DNA of 53,961 nucleotides, from assembly GCA_934371505.1 (NCBI GenBank), contig CAKRNW010000002.1, positions 1 to 53,961 on the forward strand, written 5' to 3'. The notes under the pieces were generated by a model, which saw only the letters and a list, made by a program, of their open reading frames with translations, made no database searches and was not told the DNA's origin. This DNA is from an uncultured Lachnospiraceae bacterium (GTDB lineage: Bacteria; Bacillota; Clostridia; Lachnospirales; Lachnospiraceae). Positions 1 to 8,311 of this stretch are shown one piece after another. A program made the position numbers and the translations under genes. The number at the start of each line of letters is the position of its first letter. Position 1 is the first letter of the stretch.

Positions 1-23
1 AGTGGAAAGGTATCGTTAGTAAG

Positions 24-767
24 ATGTATCGATTTTTTGTAGACCCTTCCCAGATTCACGGAACAGACATCCGGATCACGGGAAGTGATGTAAACCATAT
101 ACAGCATGTGCTGCGGATGAAACCCGGCGAGGAAATTGCGGTGAGCAATGGCGTGGACGGCAAGGAGTACCGCTGTGGCATCGAGGAGTTTCTGGATGGG
201 GAAGTGCGCTGTACCCTCCGGTTCATCAAAGAGGACGGTGTGGAACTGCCCTCCCATATTTATCTGTTCCAGGGACTTCCCAAGGCAGACAAGATGGAAC
301 TGATTGTCCAGAAATGTGTGGAGTTGGGCGTGTTTGAAATCATTCCGGTGGCCACGAAACGTGCCGTGGTGAAACTGGACGAAAAGAAAGCCAGATCCAA
401 AACGGAGCGTTGGCAGGGCATTGCAGAGGCAGCGGCAAAACAGAGTAAACGGGGTATTATCCCCCAGGTTACCATGCCGGTTTCCTTTGCGGAGGCAGTG
501 AAACGGGCATCCTCCATGGATTTGCGTCTGATTCCCTACGAGATGGCAGAGGATGGAATGAGCCTGACCCGCGAACTCATAGAAAGTGCCAGACCCGGCA
601 TGGACATTGCCGTTTTTATCGGACCGGAAGGCGGCTTCGAGCAGGAAGAAATCAATCTTGCACTGGAGAATGATATCCGTCCCATCACTCTTGGCAAACG
701 GATTTTACGGACAGAGACCGCGGGACTTGCCGTGCTTTCTTGGCTGATGTATCAGCTGGAGGACTGA
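24..767 (+). CDS. rsmE: 16S rRNA m3U1498 methyltransferase RsmE
   Basis: The 247-aa product should methylate N3 of U1498 in 16S rRNA with S-adenosylmethionine, in the cytoplasm. It has the RsmE layout: an N-terminal PUA-like RNA-binding part (about residues 1-70) and a C-terminal SPOUT domain. The trefoil-knot cofactor motifs GPEGGF (residues 200-205) and LGKRILRTETA (223-233) are intact, and the length is normal for the family. A GGAAAGG sequence lies upstream of the ATG. In Firmicutes this gene usually follows prmA, which would lie just outside the window. A cysteine desulfurase follows on the same strand after 118 bp. Confidence 0.95.
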   Translation: MYRFFVDPSQIHGTDIRITGSDVNHIQHVLRMKPGEEIAVSNGVDGKEYRCGIEEFLDGEVRCTLRFIKEDGVELPSHIYLFQGLPKADKMELIVQKCVELGVFEIIPVATKRAVVKLDEKKARSKTERWQGIAEAAAKQSKRGIIPQVTMPVSFAEAVKRASSMDLRLIPYEMAEDGMSLTRELIESARPGMDIAVFIGPEGGFEQEEINLALENDIRPITLGKRILRTETAGLAVLSWLMYQLED

Positions 768-823
768 CACTTGCGGAGAATTTCTGCATATACTATCCAT
801 AGATTGAGAAGAAATACGATCTG

Positions 824-855
824 CCCGGCAGTAAAGCACTTGCTGTTTTGCCGGG
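824..855 (+). other. hairpin in the leader of the cysteine desulfurase gene
   Basis: CCCGGCA (824-830) pairs with TGCCGGG after a partly paired interior that includes AGCA/TGCT. No T-run follows on the plus strand, so it is not an ordinary plus-strand terminator. It sits about 30 bp before the ATG at 886. Its function is unknown; it could be an RNA-processing or stability element between rsmE and the desulfurase gene. Confidence 0.45.
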
Positions 856-885
856 TAAAAATGATTCGGGAAAAGGAGAACGGAC

Positions 886-2043
886 ATGGAAATCTATCTG
901 GACAATTCCGCCACCACGAGATGCTTTCCGGAAGTGGCAGACCTAATACATCAGATTTTGTGCGAGGATTACGGAAATCCTTCCAGCATGCATCATAAGG
1001 GCGTGGAGGCAGAAAGCTATGTGCGTGACGCCAAAGAAACACTGGCAAAAATCCTGAAAGTAAATGAAAAGGAAATTTTGTTTACCTCTGGGGGAACAGA
1101 ATCGGACAATATCGCTATTATGGGTGTGGCTATGGCAAATCACCGGGCAGGGCGCCACATGATTACCACGAGAGTGGAGCATCCCGCCATTTTGCAGACC
1201 ATGAAATATATGGAAAGCCAGGGTTTTGAAGTAACCTACCTGGATGTGGACGAGAAAGGCTGTATCTGCCTGGAACAGCTGGAACAGGCAATCCGACCGG
1301 ATACCATTCTGGTGTCCATCATGCACACCAACAACGAAATCGGAACCCTGCAGCCCATTGCCCAGGCAGGGGCGTTAATTAAACGGTGCAATCCCAACAC
1401 CCTGTTCCATGTGGATGCGGTACAGGGCTTTGGAAAAGCCAGAATTTATCCCAGAAAAATGAAAATTGACCTGATGTCTGTCAGTGCCCACAAGATCCAC
1501 GGACCCAAAGGCGTAGGTTTCTTGTATATCGGAGAAAAGGTAAAAATCAAACCCATCATGTACGGTGGTGGCCAGCAGGAGGGCATGCGCTCCGGCACAG
1601 AAAATGTTCCCGGCTATGCGGGTATGGCAAAGGCGGCACAGATGCTCTATGAGCAGCTGGAGGCAGAAACGGATTACCTCTACGACCTGCGCCAGTATTT
1701 CATTGAGCAGGTGGAAAAAATTGACGGTGCTTTTGTCAACGGCTCACCGGGGAGAGAGGGAGCGCCCCATATCGTCAGCGTCACCATTCCCGGCGTGCGG
1801 GCACAGGTGCTGTTAAACGAACTGAGTGTAAAATACCATATCTGCATATCTGCGGGAAGTGCCTGCTCCACTCATAAGCCTCAGCCCTCTGTCACGCTTC
1901 TGGCAATCGGACTGGACAAAGAACAGGCAGTGGAGACGCTGCGGTTCAGCTTTTCCGTATTCACCACCCGGCAGGAAATTGACACCTGTCTGGATGCGTT
2001 GTATAGTATTGTACCTGAGCAGAGAAAAGCGAGACACTATTAA
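886..2043 (+). CDS. cysteine desulfurase (NifS/IscS family, NifZ-like)
   Basis: The 385-aa PLP enzyme should take sulfur from cysteine as an enzyme persulfide. The cofactor lysine is in SAHK (K203), the substrate-binding loop is TSGGTES (68-74), and the catalytic cysteine is in GSACS (C327). The strong ribosome binding site AAAGGAG precedes the ATG. The next gene is thiI without a rhodanese domain, the arrangement known from Bacillus nifZ-thiI, where the desulfurase passes sulfur directly to ThiI for 4-thiouridine synthesis. I infer the same dedicated role here. A general Fe-S role (IscS-like) cannot be excluded, but no iscU or sufU lies next to it. Confidence 0.93.
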   Translation: MEIYLDNSATTRCFPEVADLIHQILCEDYGNPSSMHHKGVEAESYVRDAKETLAKILKVNEKEILFTSGGTESDNIAIMGVAMANHRAGRHMITTRVEHPAILQTMKYMESQGFEVTYLDVDEKGCICLEQLEQAIRPDTILVSIMHTNNEIGTLQPIAQAGALIKRCNPNTLFHVDAVQGFGKARIYPRKMKIDLMSVSAHKIHGPKGVGFLYIGEKVKIKPIMYGGGQQEGMRSGTENVPGYAGMAKAAQMLYEQLEAETDYLYDLRQYFIEQVEKIDGAFVNGSPGREGAPHIVSVTIPGVRAQVLLNELSVKYHICISAGSACSTHKPQPSVTLLAIGLDKEQAVETLRFSFSVFTTRQEIDTCLDALYSIVPEQRKARHY

Positions 2044-2057
2044 CCAATAGAGAGGAT

Positions 2058-2131
2058 CGTGTGAAAAATGAATGTTTCACACGCAAGATTTGTGCTCACG
2101 CACAAACTTGAGATGCCCTGAAAAGCGGGCA
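2058..2131 (+). repeat. cluster of three consecutive hairpins
   Basis: Three stem-loops fill the gap before thiI. The first is CGTGTGAAA (2058-2066) with TTTCACACG (2075-2083), a perfect 9-bp stem. The second runs 2084-2110 and pairs CAAGATTTGTGC with GCACAAACTTG with one bulge. The third pairs TGCCC (2114-2118) with GGGCA (2127-2131). None has a T-run, so they are not simple terminators. The compact head-to-tail layout suggests a structured intergenic repeat or RNA element; no second copy was found in this window. Confidence 0.55.
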
Positions 2132-2150
2132 AGAATGGAGATAAAATAGA

Positions 2151-3338
2151 ATGTTCACATCTTTTTTGATAAAGTACGGCGAGATTGGCGTGAAAGGCAA
2201 GAACCGCTATCTCTTCGAGGAGGCACTGTGTCAGCAGATAAAATACGCACTGAAACGCTGCGATGGGGAATTCAGACTTTCCCGCACACCGGGACGGGTT
2301 TTTGTGGATGCCCTGTCGGATTTTGACTACGACGAAGTGATTGAGAATTTACAGGCAGTTTTTGGCATTACCGGCATCTGCCCGGTGGTACGTTTAGAGG
2401 ATGAAGGCTTTGAAAAACTTGCTGGGGAAGTGGTTCGCTACATGGATACCGTTTATCCCGACAAACATATCACCTTCAAGGTGGCAGCCCGCCGTTCCCG
2501 CAAAAACTACCCTAAGAATTCCATGGAATTGAACGAGGACTTGGGAGAGGTACTTCTCGACCATTTCCCCGAACTGAAGGTAGATGTACACAAACCTCAG
2601 GTAACCCTCACCGTGGAAATCCGGGAGAAGATTTACCTGTATTCTGAGATTATTCCCGGCCCCGGCGGTATGCCGGTGGGCACGGCCGGCAAGGCAATGG
2701 TACTGCTCTCCGGCGGAATTGATTCCCCGGTAGCGGCCTACATGATTGCCAAACGCGGCGTCAAGGTGGATGCGGTTTACTTCCATGCACCGCCCTACAC
2801 CAGCGAGCGTGCCAAGCAGAAAGTGGTGGATTTGGCGAAAAAGGTGGCAAAATACACCGGCCCTATCTATCTCCATGTGATTAACTTCACCGATGTGCAG
2901 ATGCATATTTACGAGAATTGCCCCCATGAGGAGCTGACCATCATTATGCGCCGTTATATGATGCGGATTGCGGAGCATATTGCGAAGGAGACAGACTGTT
3001 TAGGCTTAGTCACCGGTGAGAGCATCGGTCAGGTGGCATCCCAGACCATGCAGAGCTTAAACTGCACCAACGATGTATGCGACCTGCCGGTTTACCGTCC
3101 CCTCATTGCCTTTGATAAAGAGGACATTGTGGCAATTTCCAAAAAGATTGATACTTATGAAACCTCCATTCTGCCCTTCGAGGATTGCTGTACCATTTTC
3201 GTGGCAAAGCATCCTGTGACCAAACCCAATCTGGAAGTGATCCGCCGTCATGAAGCAGCAGCCAAGGAAAAACTGGATGAACTGATGCAGGTTGCCTTGG
3301 ACAATGATGAGTTGATTATTGTAAAAGCCGAGTCATAA
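2151..3338 (+). CDS. thiI: tRNA 4-thiouridine synthetase ThiI
   Basis: The 395-aa product should adenylate U8 of tRNA and insert sulfur to give 4-thiouridine; some homologues also serve thiamine thiazole synthesis. The N-terminal part holds a ferredoxin-like and THUMP RNA-binding region (about residues 1-165), followed by the PP-loop ATP pyrophosphatase with SGGIDSP at 187-193. The protein ends before any rhodanese domain, as in Bacillus and unlike E. coli, so it needs a partner desulfurase; the gene just upstream fits. No thiamine genes are near, which favours tRNA thiolation as the main role. Confidence 0.95.
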   Translation: MFTSFLIKYGEIGVKGKNRYLFEEALCQQIKYALKRCDGEFRLSRTPGRVFVDALSDFDYDEVIENLQAVFGITGICPVVRLEDEGFEKLAGEVVRYMDTVYPDKHITFKVAARRSRKNYPKNSMELNEDLGEVLLDHFPELKVDVHKPQVTLTVEIREKIYLYSEIIPGPGGMPVGTAGKAMVLLSGGIDSPVAAYMIAKRGVKVDAVYFHAPPYTSERAKQKVVDLAKKVAKYTGPIYLHVINFTDVQMHIYENCPHEELTIIMRRYMMRIAEHIAKETDCLGLVTGESIGQVASQTMQSLNCTNDVCDLPVYRPLIAFDKEDIVAISKKIDTYETSILPFEDCCTIFVAKHPVTKPNLEVIRRHEAAAKEKLDELMQVALDNDELIIVKAES

Positions 3339-3368
3339 AAAAAACCGAGCAGGTGTTTACCTGCTCGG
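3337..3368 (-). terminator. intrinsic terminator of the HPr-like gene
   Basis: The 10-bp perfect stem CCGAGCAGGT (3345-3354) / ACCTGCTCGG (3359-3368) has a 4-nt loop. Read on the minus strand it is followed by eight T residues (3344 down to 3337), a textbook terminator. In the plus direction the following bases are only mixed A/T, so termination of thiI there would be weaker. Confidence 0.85.
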
Positions 3369-3423
3369 CAAAATTTTCTTTTGAAGAGAACCGCTTCAGC
3401 GGTCATGTACACGAAGACGAATC

Positions 3424-3654
3424 TTAGATCATGTAGGGCTTTAAGATAGCCAGAACTTCGTCAACGTTTCCCTCAGCATGTACGTTTAAGTCGATGGGCT
3501 TGGACAGGTCTAAGCTGAAGATTCCCATGATGGACTTAGCGTCGATGACATATCTACCGGAAACTAAATCGAAATCGTAATCGAATTTTGTGATATCATT
3601 TACGAAAGATTTTACTTTGTCGATAGAATTTAAAGAGATCTGTACAGTTTTCAT
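3424..3654 (-). CDS. HPr-like protein without the phosphocarrier histidine
   Basis: The 76-aa protein has the length and fold signature of HPr (beta-alpha-beta, DAKSIMGIFSLDL at 38-50). The SIMG serine (S41) lines up with regulatory Ser-46 of HPr, but the N-terminal GLHxRPA histidine loop is absent: that region reads SIDKVKSFVND. It therefore cannot carry phosphate from enzyme I. It could act like Bacillus Crh, which also lacks His-15 and works through Ser-46 with CcpA, although this copy has drifted further. The start at 3654 was chosen because AAAGGAGGTA lies directly upstream; a longer reading to 3765 has no ribosome binding site. A true HPr is encoded at 45632. Confidence 0.85.
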   Translation of the reverse strand: MKTVQISLNSIDKVKSFVNDITKFDYDFDLVSGRYVIDAKSIMGIFSLDLSKPIDLNVHAEGNVDEVLAILKPYMI

Positions 3655-3687
3655 TGAAATTACCTCCTTTTGATACCTTCTGCATCT

Positions 3688-3716
3688 ATAGTAAGGGTTC
3701 AGGAAATAAAAGTCAA
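3688..3716 (-). promoter_or_regulatory. sigma-70/A-type promoter of the HPr-like gene
   Basis: On the minus strand TTGACT (3716-3711) and TACTAT (3693-3688) are separated by exactly 17 bp and lie about 35 bp upstream of the start at 3654. Both hexamers are close to consensus. Confidence 0.75.
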
Positions 3717-3749
3717 TGATAAAACAACACAAAAAAAATGGTGAATTGT

Positions 3750-5132
3750 ATGAAAAGTGTAGCATTCCATAATTTAGGGTGTAAAGTCAATGCATATGAA
3801 ATAGAAGTTATGCAACAAATGTTACAAGAAAAAGGCTATCAGGTTGTACCATTTGATACGAAAGCGGATATTTATATTATCAACACCTGTACGGTGACAA
3901 ATATAGCAGACCGGAAAAGCCGCCAGATGCTTCACCGGGTAAAGAAATTAAATCCGGATTCCATCGTGGTGGCGGTAGGATGCTATGTGCAGACTGACAG
4001 TGAAACCGTGGAAAAAGATCTGGCGGTGGACATCGCGGTGGGCAACAACCGGAAAACCCAGCTTCCGGAAATTCTGGAAGAGTATCTGCAGCGCCACGAA
4101 CTGTCCGGTGGGATAGAAAGCACTGAGCCGGAAGGACATCAGGCTGACATGAACATTCTGGACATCAATCATACCGATGTCTATGAGGACATGCAGCTTA
4201 CCCAGACGGCGGAGCACACCCGGGCTTATATCAAGGTGCAGGACGGATGCAACCAGTTCTGTACATACTGCATTATTCCCTTTGCCAGAGGAAGAGTGCG
4301 AAGCCGGAGCGTGGAGAATATCTGCAAAGAAGTGGGGACACTGGCAGAAAAGGGATACCGGGAAATTGTGGTTACCGGGATTCATCTGAGTTCTTATGGA
4401 CTGGATTTTGATGGGGTCTCCTATGAATTTGCCGCAAAAGAATGGAACACTTCACATTTGCTGGAGCTTTTGCAGGCAATCCATGCAATCCCCGGTGTGG
4501 AACGAATCCGCCTGGGCTCCCTGGAGCCAAGAATTATTACGGAAGAGTTTGCAGATGCCCTGGTTTCCATGGAGAAAATCTGCCCTCATTTCCATCTGTC
4601 TCTCCAAAGCGGATGTGATTCTGTGCTGCAGCGGATGAATAGACACTACTCTGCAGGGGAATACTTGGAAAAGGTAGAACTGCTTCGCCGCAAATTTGAG
4701 CATCCTGCCATTACCACGGATGTAATCGTGGGATTCCCTGGAGAAACGGCAGAAGAATTTGAGATTACCCGCAATTTTCTGGAACAGATCTGCCTTTTTG
4801 AAATGCACATTTTCAAATATTCCCGGAGAAAGGGGACGAAAGCAGCGGATATGCCGGAGCAGCTGACAGAGCATGAGAAAGCAGTCCGCAGCGAGGTGCT
4901 GCTGGAGATGGAAACAAGACAATCCAAGAATTTCCGAAGCTTTTACCTGGGAAAAGAGGTGGAGGTGCTTCTGGAGGAAGAAAAGGAAATCGACGGGCAG
5001 CGATACCAGATCGGCCACACGAAGGAGTATGTGAAGGTGGCCGTACCTGCAGACGGTATCGCCCGGAGCAATCAGATCTGGCGTGGAGTGCCGGAAGGAT
5101 TCCTCACCAATGAAATCTTAATCGCCCATTGA
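3750..5132 (+). CDS. mtaB: tRNA t6A37 methylthiotransferase MtaB
   Basis: The 460-aa radical-SAM enzyme should convert t6A to ms2t6A at tRNA position 37. The N-terminal methylthiotransferase domain supplies C11, C47 and C78 for one Fe-S cluster; the radical-SAM motif CNQFCTYC supplies C167, C171 and C174 for the other; a TRAM domain closes the C-terminus. Length matches Bacillus YqeV. The second ATG (3750) is preferred because family members begin at MKSVAFHNLGCKVN and a GGTGA lies 5 nt upstream; the ATG at 3738 has only A-rich sequence before it. It is divergent from the HPr-like gene. Confidence 0.93.
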   Translation: MKSVAFHNLGCKVNAYEIEVMQQMLQEKGYQVVPFDTKADIYIINTCTVTNIADRKSRQMLHRVKKLNPDSIVVAVGCYVQTDSETVEKDLAVDIAVGNNRKTQLPEILEEYLQRHELSGGIESTEPEGHQADMNILDINHTDVYEDMQLTQTAEHTRAYIKVQDGCNQFCTYCIIPFARGRVRSRSVENICKEVGTLAEKGYREIVVTGIHLSSYGLDFDGVSYEFAAKEWNTSHLLELLQAIHAIPGVERIRLGSLEPRIITEEFADALVSMEKICPHFHLSLQSGCDSVLQRMNRHYSAGEYLEKVELLRRKFEHPAITTDVIVGFPGETAEEFEITRNFLEQICLFEMHIFKYSRRKGTKAADMPEQLTEHEKAVRSEVLLEMETRQSKNFRSFYLGKEVEVLLEEEKEIDGQRYQIGHTKEYVKVAVPADGIARSNQIWRGVPEGFLTNEILIAH

Positions 5133-5149
5133 ATTTTGCGAAAAGATGG

Positions 5150-5178
5150 GTTACACTAAAGAAGATTATAGTTGTAAC
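5150..5178 (+). promoter_or_regulatory. inverted repeat upstream of ireB, possible operator
   Basis: GTTACACTA (5150-5158) and TAGTTGTAAC (5169-5178) form an inverted repeat with one extra base in the right arm. It lies 25 bp before the ATG of the next gene. It could be a protein-binding site or an RNA hairpin. No clear -35/-10 pair is visible in this 71-bp gap. Confidence 0.3.
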
Positions 5179-5203
5179 ATTGTTAGTATAAGGGCGTGAC
5201 AAG

Positions 5204-5467
5204 ATGCAGGACTTAGGAAACACACAATATTTCAAAGTACAGACAGAACCAGAGACCGGTGTTCAGGTTGTTCTTTCCACCGTTTATGAGGCACTGACCG
5301 AGAAGGGTTACAATCCGGTGAATCAGATCGTCGGCTATATTATGTCCGGTGATCCCACTTATATTACCAGTCATAAGAATGCCCGCAGCCTCATCATGAA
5401 AGTAGAACGGGACGAGCTGGTGGAAGAACTTCTTACAGAGTACATCAAGACAAAGAATTGGGAGTAA
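5204..5467 (+). CDS. IreB-family regulatory phosphoprotein (UPF0297)
   Basis: The 87-aa protein matches the small conserved IreB/YrzL family. In Enterococcus, IreB is phosphorylated on N-terminal threonines by the PASTA kinase IreK and helps control cephalosporin resistance. An N-terminal threonine (T7) is present, as are the family hallmarks GYNPVNQIVGYIMSGDPTYITSHKNAR and a C-terminal helix. It leads the conserved Firmicutes trio ireB-ruvX-DUF1292, with 8 bp to the next start. The link to cell-wall signalling is taken from the family, not from this sequence. Confidence 0.92.
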   Translation: MQDLGNTQYFKVQTEPETGVQVVLSTVYEALTEKGYNPVNQIVGYIMSGDPTYITSHKNARSLIMKVERDELVEELLTEYIKTKNWE

Positions 5468-5475
5468 TAGACCCT

Positions 5476-5922
5476 ATGCGCATTATGGGTTTGGATTTTG
5501 GCTCCAAAACCGTGGGAGTGGCGGTAAGTGATCCGCTGTTGATCACGGCGCAGGGGCTGGAGATCATTCGGAGAAAAGAAGAAAATAAACTGCGCCAGAC
5601 TCTGGCCCGGATCGAGGAGCTGATCGGGGAATACGAGGTTGGTGAGATTGTGCTGGGGTTACCCAAAAACATGAACGACACACTGGGAGTCCGTGCAGAG
5701 CTTTCCCTGGAATTCAAGGAGAAGCTGGAACGGCGTACCGGTCTGCCGGTTACCATGTGGGACGAGCGTCTCACCACCGTGGCAGCGGACCGCACCATGA
5801 TGGAGGCAGGCATTCGCAGGGAACATCGCAAAGACTATGTGGATCAGATCGCAGCTTCCCTGATTTTGCAGGGATATCTGGATTATCGTGCCAATCAGGC
5901 GAAACAGACAGAGACAAATTAG
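5476..5922 (+). CDS. ruvX: RuvX/YqgF RNase H-fold nuclease (putative Holliday junction resolvase)
   Basis: The 148-aa protein has an RNase H-like fold: the first-strand aspartate is in GLDFG, then GLPKNMNDT, the WDERLTT motif, and the C-terminal aspartate in VDQIAASLIL. The family is implicated in Holliday junction resolution and in 16S rRNA 5' processing (E. coli YqgF). The ATG at 5476 is preferred over an in-frame TTG at 5458 because GGAG lies between them and family proteins begin at MRIMGLDFG. It follows ireB by 8 bp, and its stop codon overlaps the ribosome binding site of the next gene. Confidence 0.92.
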   Translation: MRIMGLDFGSKTVGVAVSDPLLITAQGLEIIRRKEENKLRQTLARIEELIGEYEVGEIVLGLPKNMNDTLGVRAELSLEFKEKLERRTGLPVTMWDERLTTVAADRTMMEAGIRREHRKDYVDQIAASLILQGYLDYRANQAKQTETN

Positions 5923-5931
5923 GAGATTATT

Positions 5932-6201
5932 TTGGCAGATCAGTTAGAGAAGATTACGTTTATCCCGGAGGGGGAAGAAACTCCGGTGGATTTTTACGTC
6001 CTTGAACAGACGAAATTAGGCGGCGTTACCTATATTCTGGTAACGGATACCCAGGAGGGCGACGGAGAAGCCCTGATTTTAAAGGATCTTTCAACAGAGG
6101 AAGATGCAGAAGCACTGTATGAGATCGTGTCAGAGGACGACGAGCTGCAGGCAGTTGCCGCTGTTTTTGAGAATCTGTTAGATGATATAGAACTGAACTA
6201 A
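5932..6201 (+). CDS. DUF1292 domain protein (YrzB-like)
   Basis: This is an 89-aa, strongly acidic protein starting at TTG with AGGAG 6 nt upstream. The pattern 'ITFIPEGEETPVDFYVLEQTKLGG...YILV' followed by an acidic C-terminal helix is the DUF1292 signature. Its biochemical role is unknown. It is the third member of the conserved ireB-ruvX-DUF1292 cluster and probably shares its transcript. Confidence 0.88.
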   Translation: MADQLEKITFIPEGEETPVDFYVLEQTKLGGVTYILVTDTQEGDGEALILKDLSTEEDAEALYEIVSEDDELQAVAAVFENLLDDIELN

Positions 6202-6236
6202 TACATATTTTTGAAAGGAAACGAGAGGTAATTTAT

Positions 6237-7913
6237 TTGAAGAAAAAAACAGAGACCAGTGCTGCCTCAAGGCTGAAAATTATACCCTTGGGAGGACTGG
6301 AACAAATCGGTATGAACATTACTGCCTTCGAGTACGAGGACAGTATTATTGTGGTGGACTGCGGTCTGGCTTTCCCGGATGATGATATGCTGGGAATTGA
6401 CCTTTGCATCCCGGACATCACCTATCTGATGGATCATATGGACAAGGTGAAGGGTCTGATGATCACCCACGGACACGAGGATCACATCGGAGCGATCCCC
6501 TATGTCCTGAAGCAGTTAAATATGCCCATTTATGCCACACGCCTGACTATGGGAATCATTGAAAATAAATTGAAAGAGCATAATCTCATGCGGGGCACCA
6601 AGCGGAAAGTGGTGAAGTTTGGCCAGTCCATCAATCTGGGACAGTTCCGCGTGGAATTCATTAAAACCAACCACAGTATTGTGGATGCGGCAGCACTGGC
6701 GATCTATTCCCCTGCAGGAACCGTCATCCACACCGGCGACTTTAAGGTGGACTACACCCCGGTATTTGGCGATGCCATCGATTTGCAGCGCTTTGCGGAA
6801 ATCGGCAGAAAAGGGGTCCTGGCGTTGATGTGCGACTCCACCAATGCAGAACGTCCCGGCTTTACCCAGTCGGAGCGGACCGTGGGTAAAACCTTTGATA
6901 CCCTGTTCCAGGAGCATAAGAATACCCGCATGATCATTGCAACCTTTGCATCCAACGTGGATCGTGTGCAGCAGATCATCAACACTGCCTACAAATTCGG
7001 TCGAAAAGTTGTGGTGGAAGGCCGCAGCATGGTCAATATTGTGGAGACTGCCACCAGTCTGGGCTGCATCAATATTCCGGAAAATACACTGATTGATATT
7101 GAACAGCTGAAAAACTATACCGATGAGCAGACGGTGATTATCACCACCGGAAGCCAGGGGGAAAGCATGGCTGCCCTCAGCCGCATGGCAGGGGATATGC
7201 ACAAGAAAATTTCCATCGGCCCCGGGGATACCGTTATTTTCTCCTCCAACCCGATTCCGGGCAACGAGAAGGCGGTTACCAATGTCATCAATGAACTGCT
7301 GCAGAAGGGCGCGGATGTCATTTTCCAGGATGTCCATGTGTCCGGACATGCCTGTCAGGAAGAGATCAAGCTCATTTATACTTTAGTACAGCCCAGGTAT
7401 GCCATTCCTATTCACGGTGAATTTAAACACCGCAAGGCACAGGCAAATATTGCCAGACAGCTGGGAATTCCCAAGGAAAACATCCTGATGATCCAGTCCG
7501 GCGATGTGCTGGAGCTGGATGAAGAACATGCAGAGGTTACCGGACAGGTACAAAACGGCGTGATCCTTGTGGACGGACTGGGTGTGGGAGATGTAGGAAA
7601 TGTGGTACTGCGGGATCGTCAGCATCTGGCAGAAGACGGCATTATGATCGTAGTCATGGCACTGGATCAGTATACCGGAGCCCTGGCATCCGGACCGGAT
7701 ATCGTATCCCGCGGCTTTGTCTATGTAAAAGAATCCGATGAGCTGATGGAAAATATGCGTGTCGTAGTCAGCGATGCAGTAGACAGCTGCCTGGAACGCG
7801 GCATTACCGACTGGGGAAAACTCAAAGGTACCATTAAGGATTCCCTGAGTGATTATATCTGGAAAAAGACAAAACGCCGTCCTATGATTCTGCCAATCAT
7901 TATGGAAGTCTAG
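6237..7913 (+). CDS. rnj: ribonuclease J
   Basis: The 558-aa metallo-beta-lactamase/beta-CASP ribonuclease should act as a 5'-3' exonuclease and endonuclease in mRNA decay and rRNA maturation. The zinc motif HGHEDHIG is at 78-85 (H78, H80, D82, H83). Further metal-binding signatures follow (HTGDFKVD, CDSTNAE, HVSGHA), with the C-terminal RNase J domain after about residue 450. It begins with TTG; GAGAGG lies upstream. It sits 35 bp after the DUF1292 gene and just before a YlbF-family gene. In Bacillus, YlbF-type proteins bind RNase Y and alter mRNA maturation, so the neighbour may be functionally related. Confidence 0.95.
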   Translation: MKKKTETSAASRLKIIPLGGLEQIGMNITAFEYEDSIIVVDCGLAFPDDDMLGIDLCIPDITYLMDHMDKVKGLMITHGHEDHIGAIPYVLKQLNMPIYATRLTMGIIENKLKEHNLMRGTKRKVVKFGQSINLGQFRVEFIKTNHSIVDAAALAIYSPAGTVIHTGDFKVDYTPVFGDAIDLQRFAEIGRKGVLALMCDSTNAERPGFTQSERTVGKTFDTLFQEHKNTRMIIATFASNVDRVQQIINTAYKFGRKVVVEGRSMVNIVETATSLGCINIPENTLIDIEQLKNYTDEQTVIITTGSQGESMAALSRMAGDMHKKISIGPGDTVIFSSNPIPGNEKAVTNVINELLQKGADVIFQDVHVSGHACQEEIKLIYTLVQPRYAIPIHGEFKHRKAQANIARQLGIPKENILMIQSGDVLELDEEHAEVTGQVQNGVILVDGLGVGDVGNVVLRDRQHLAEDGIMIVVMALDQYTGALASGPDIVSRGFVYVKESDELMENMRVVVSDAVDSCLERGITDWGKLKGTIKDSLSDYIWKKTKRRPMILPIIMEV

Positions 7914-7940
7914 GGACGAGGTCTTTGGAGGAAGTTAAAG

Positions 7941-8276
7941 ATGGAAAAGATAGATGCCCAGGTGAAAATCCTGGCACAGTGCATCAGGGATTCACAGACC
8001 TACCGCAATTATCGTGTGCAGGTGGAAAAAATTGAGAAACAGACGGGACTGCTGGAGCAGATCAATGAATTCCGCAGGAAAAATTTTGAACTGCAGTCTG
8101 TGGAGCCTAGTGAAAATATGTTGGACAAAATAGACGCCTTTAATAAAGAATACGAAAGCTTCCGCGAATCTCCGCTTGTTTCTGACTTTCTTCAGGCAGA
8201 ACTGGATTTATGCCGTCTCATGCAGAGAATACAGATGCAGCTCACGGAGGCGATTGATTTTATATCACCGCAATAG
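7941..8276 (+). CDS. YlbF family regulator
   Basis: The 111-aa, all-helical small protein has the YlbF/YmcA pattern (AQCIRDSQTYRNYR...FRRKNFELQ...YESFRESPLVSDFLQAELDLCRLMQRI). In Bacillus, YlbF with YmcA and YaaT forms a complex that steers RNase Y, and it affects competence and sporulation. A good GGAGG lies 10 nt before the ATG. Being next to RNase J suggests RNA turnover, although only the family assignment is secure. Confidence 0.85.
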   Translation: MEKIDAQVKILAQCIRDSQTYRNYRVQVEKIEKQTGLLEQINEFRRKNFELQSVEPSENMLDKIDAFNKEYESFRESPLVSDFLQAELDLCRLMQRIQMQLTEAIDFISPQ

Positions 8277-8311
8277 CCATAATGCATAGGCTGCGGTCAT
8301 GGAGGAAAGAA

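Noticed and set aside
3655..3765. N-terminal extension of the HPr-like protein
   Set aside because: The extra 37 residues are hydrophobic, have no ribosome binding site, and cover the promoter and Shine-Dalgarno sequence of the 76-aa form.
6516..7349. 277-codon open frame on the minus strand inside rnj
   Set aside because: It lies wholly antisense to the conserved RNase J gene, has no ribosome binding site and a composition typical of a shadow frame.
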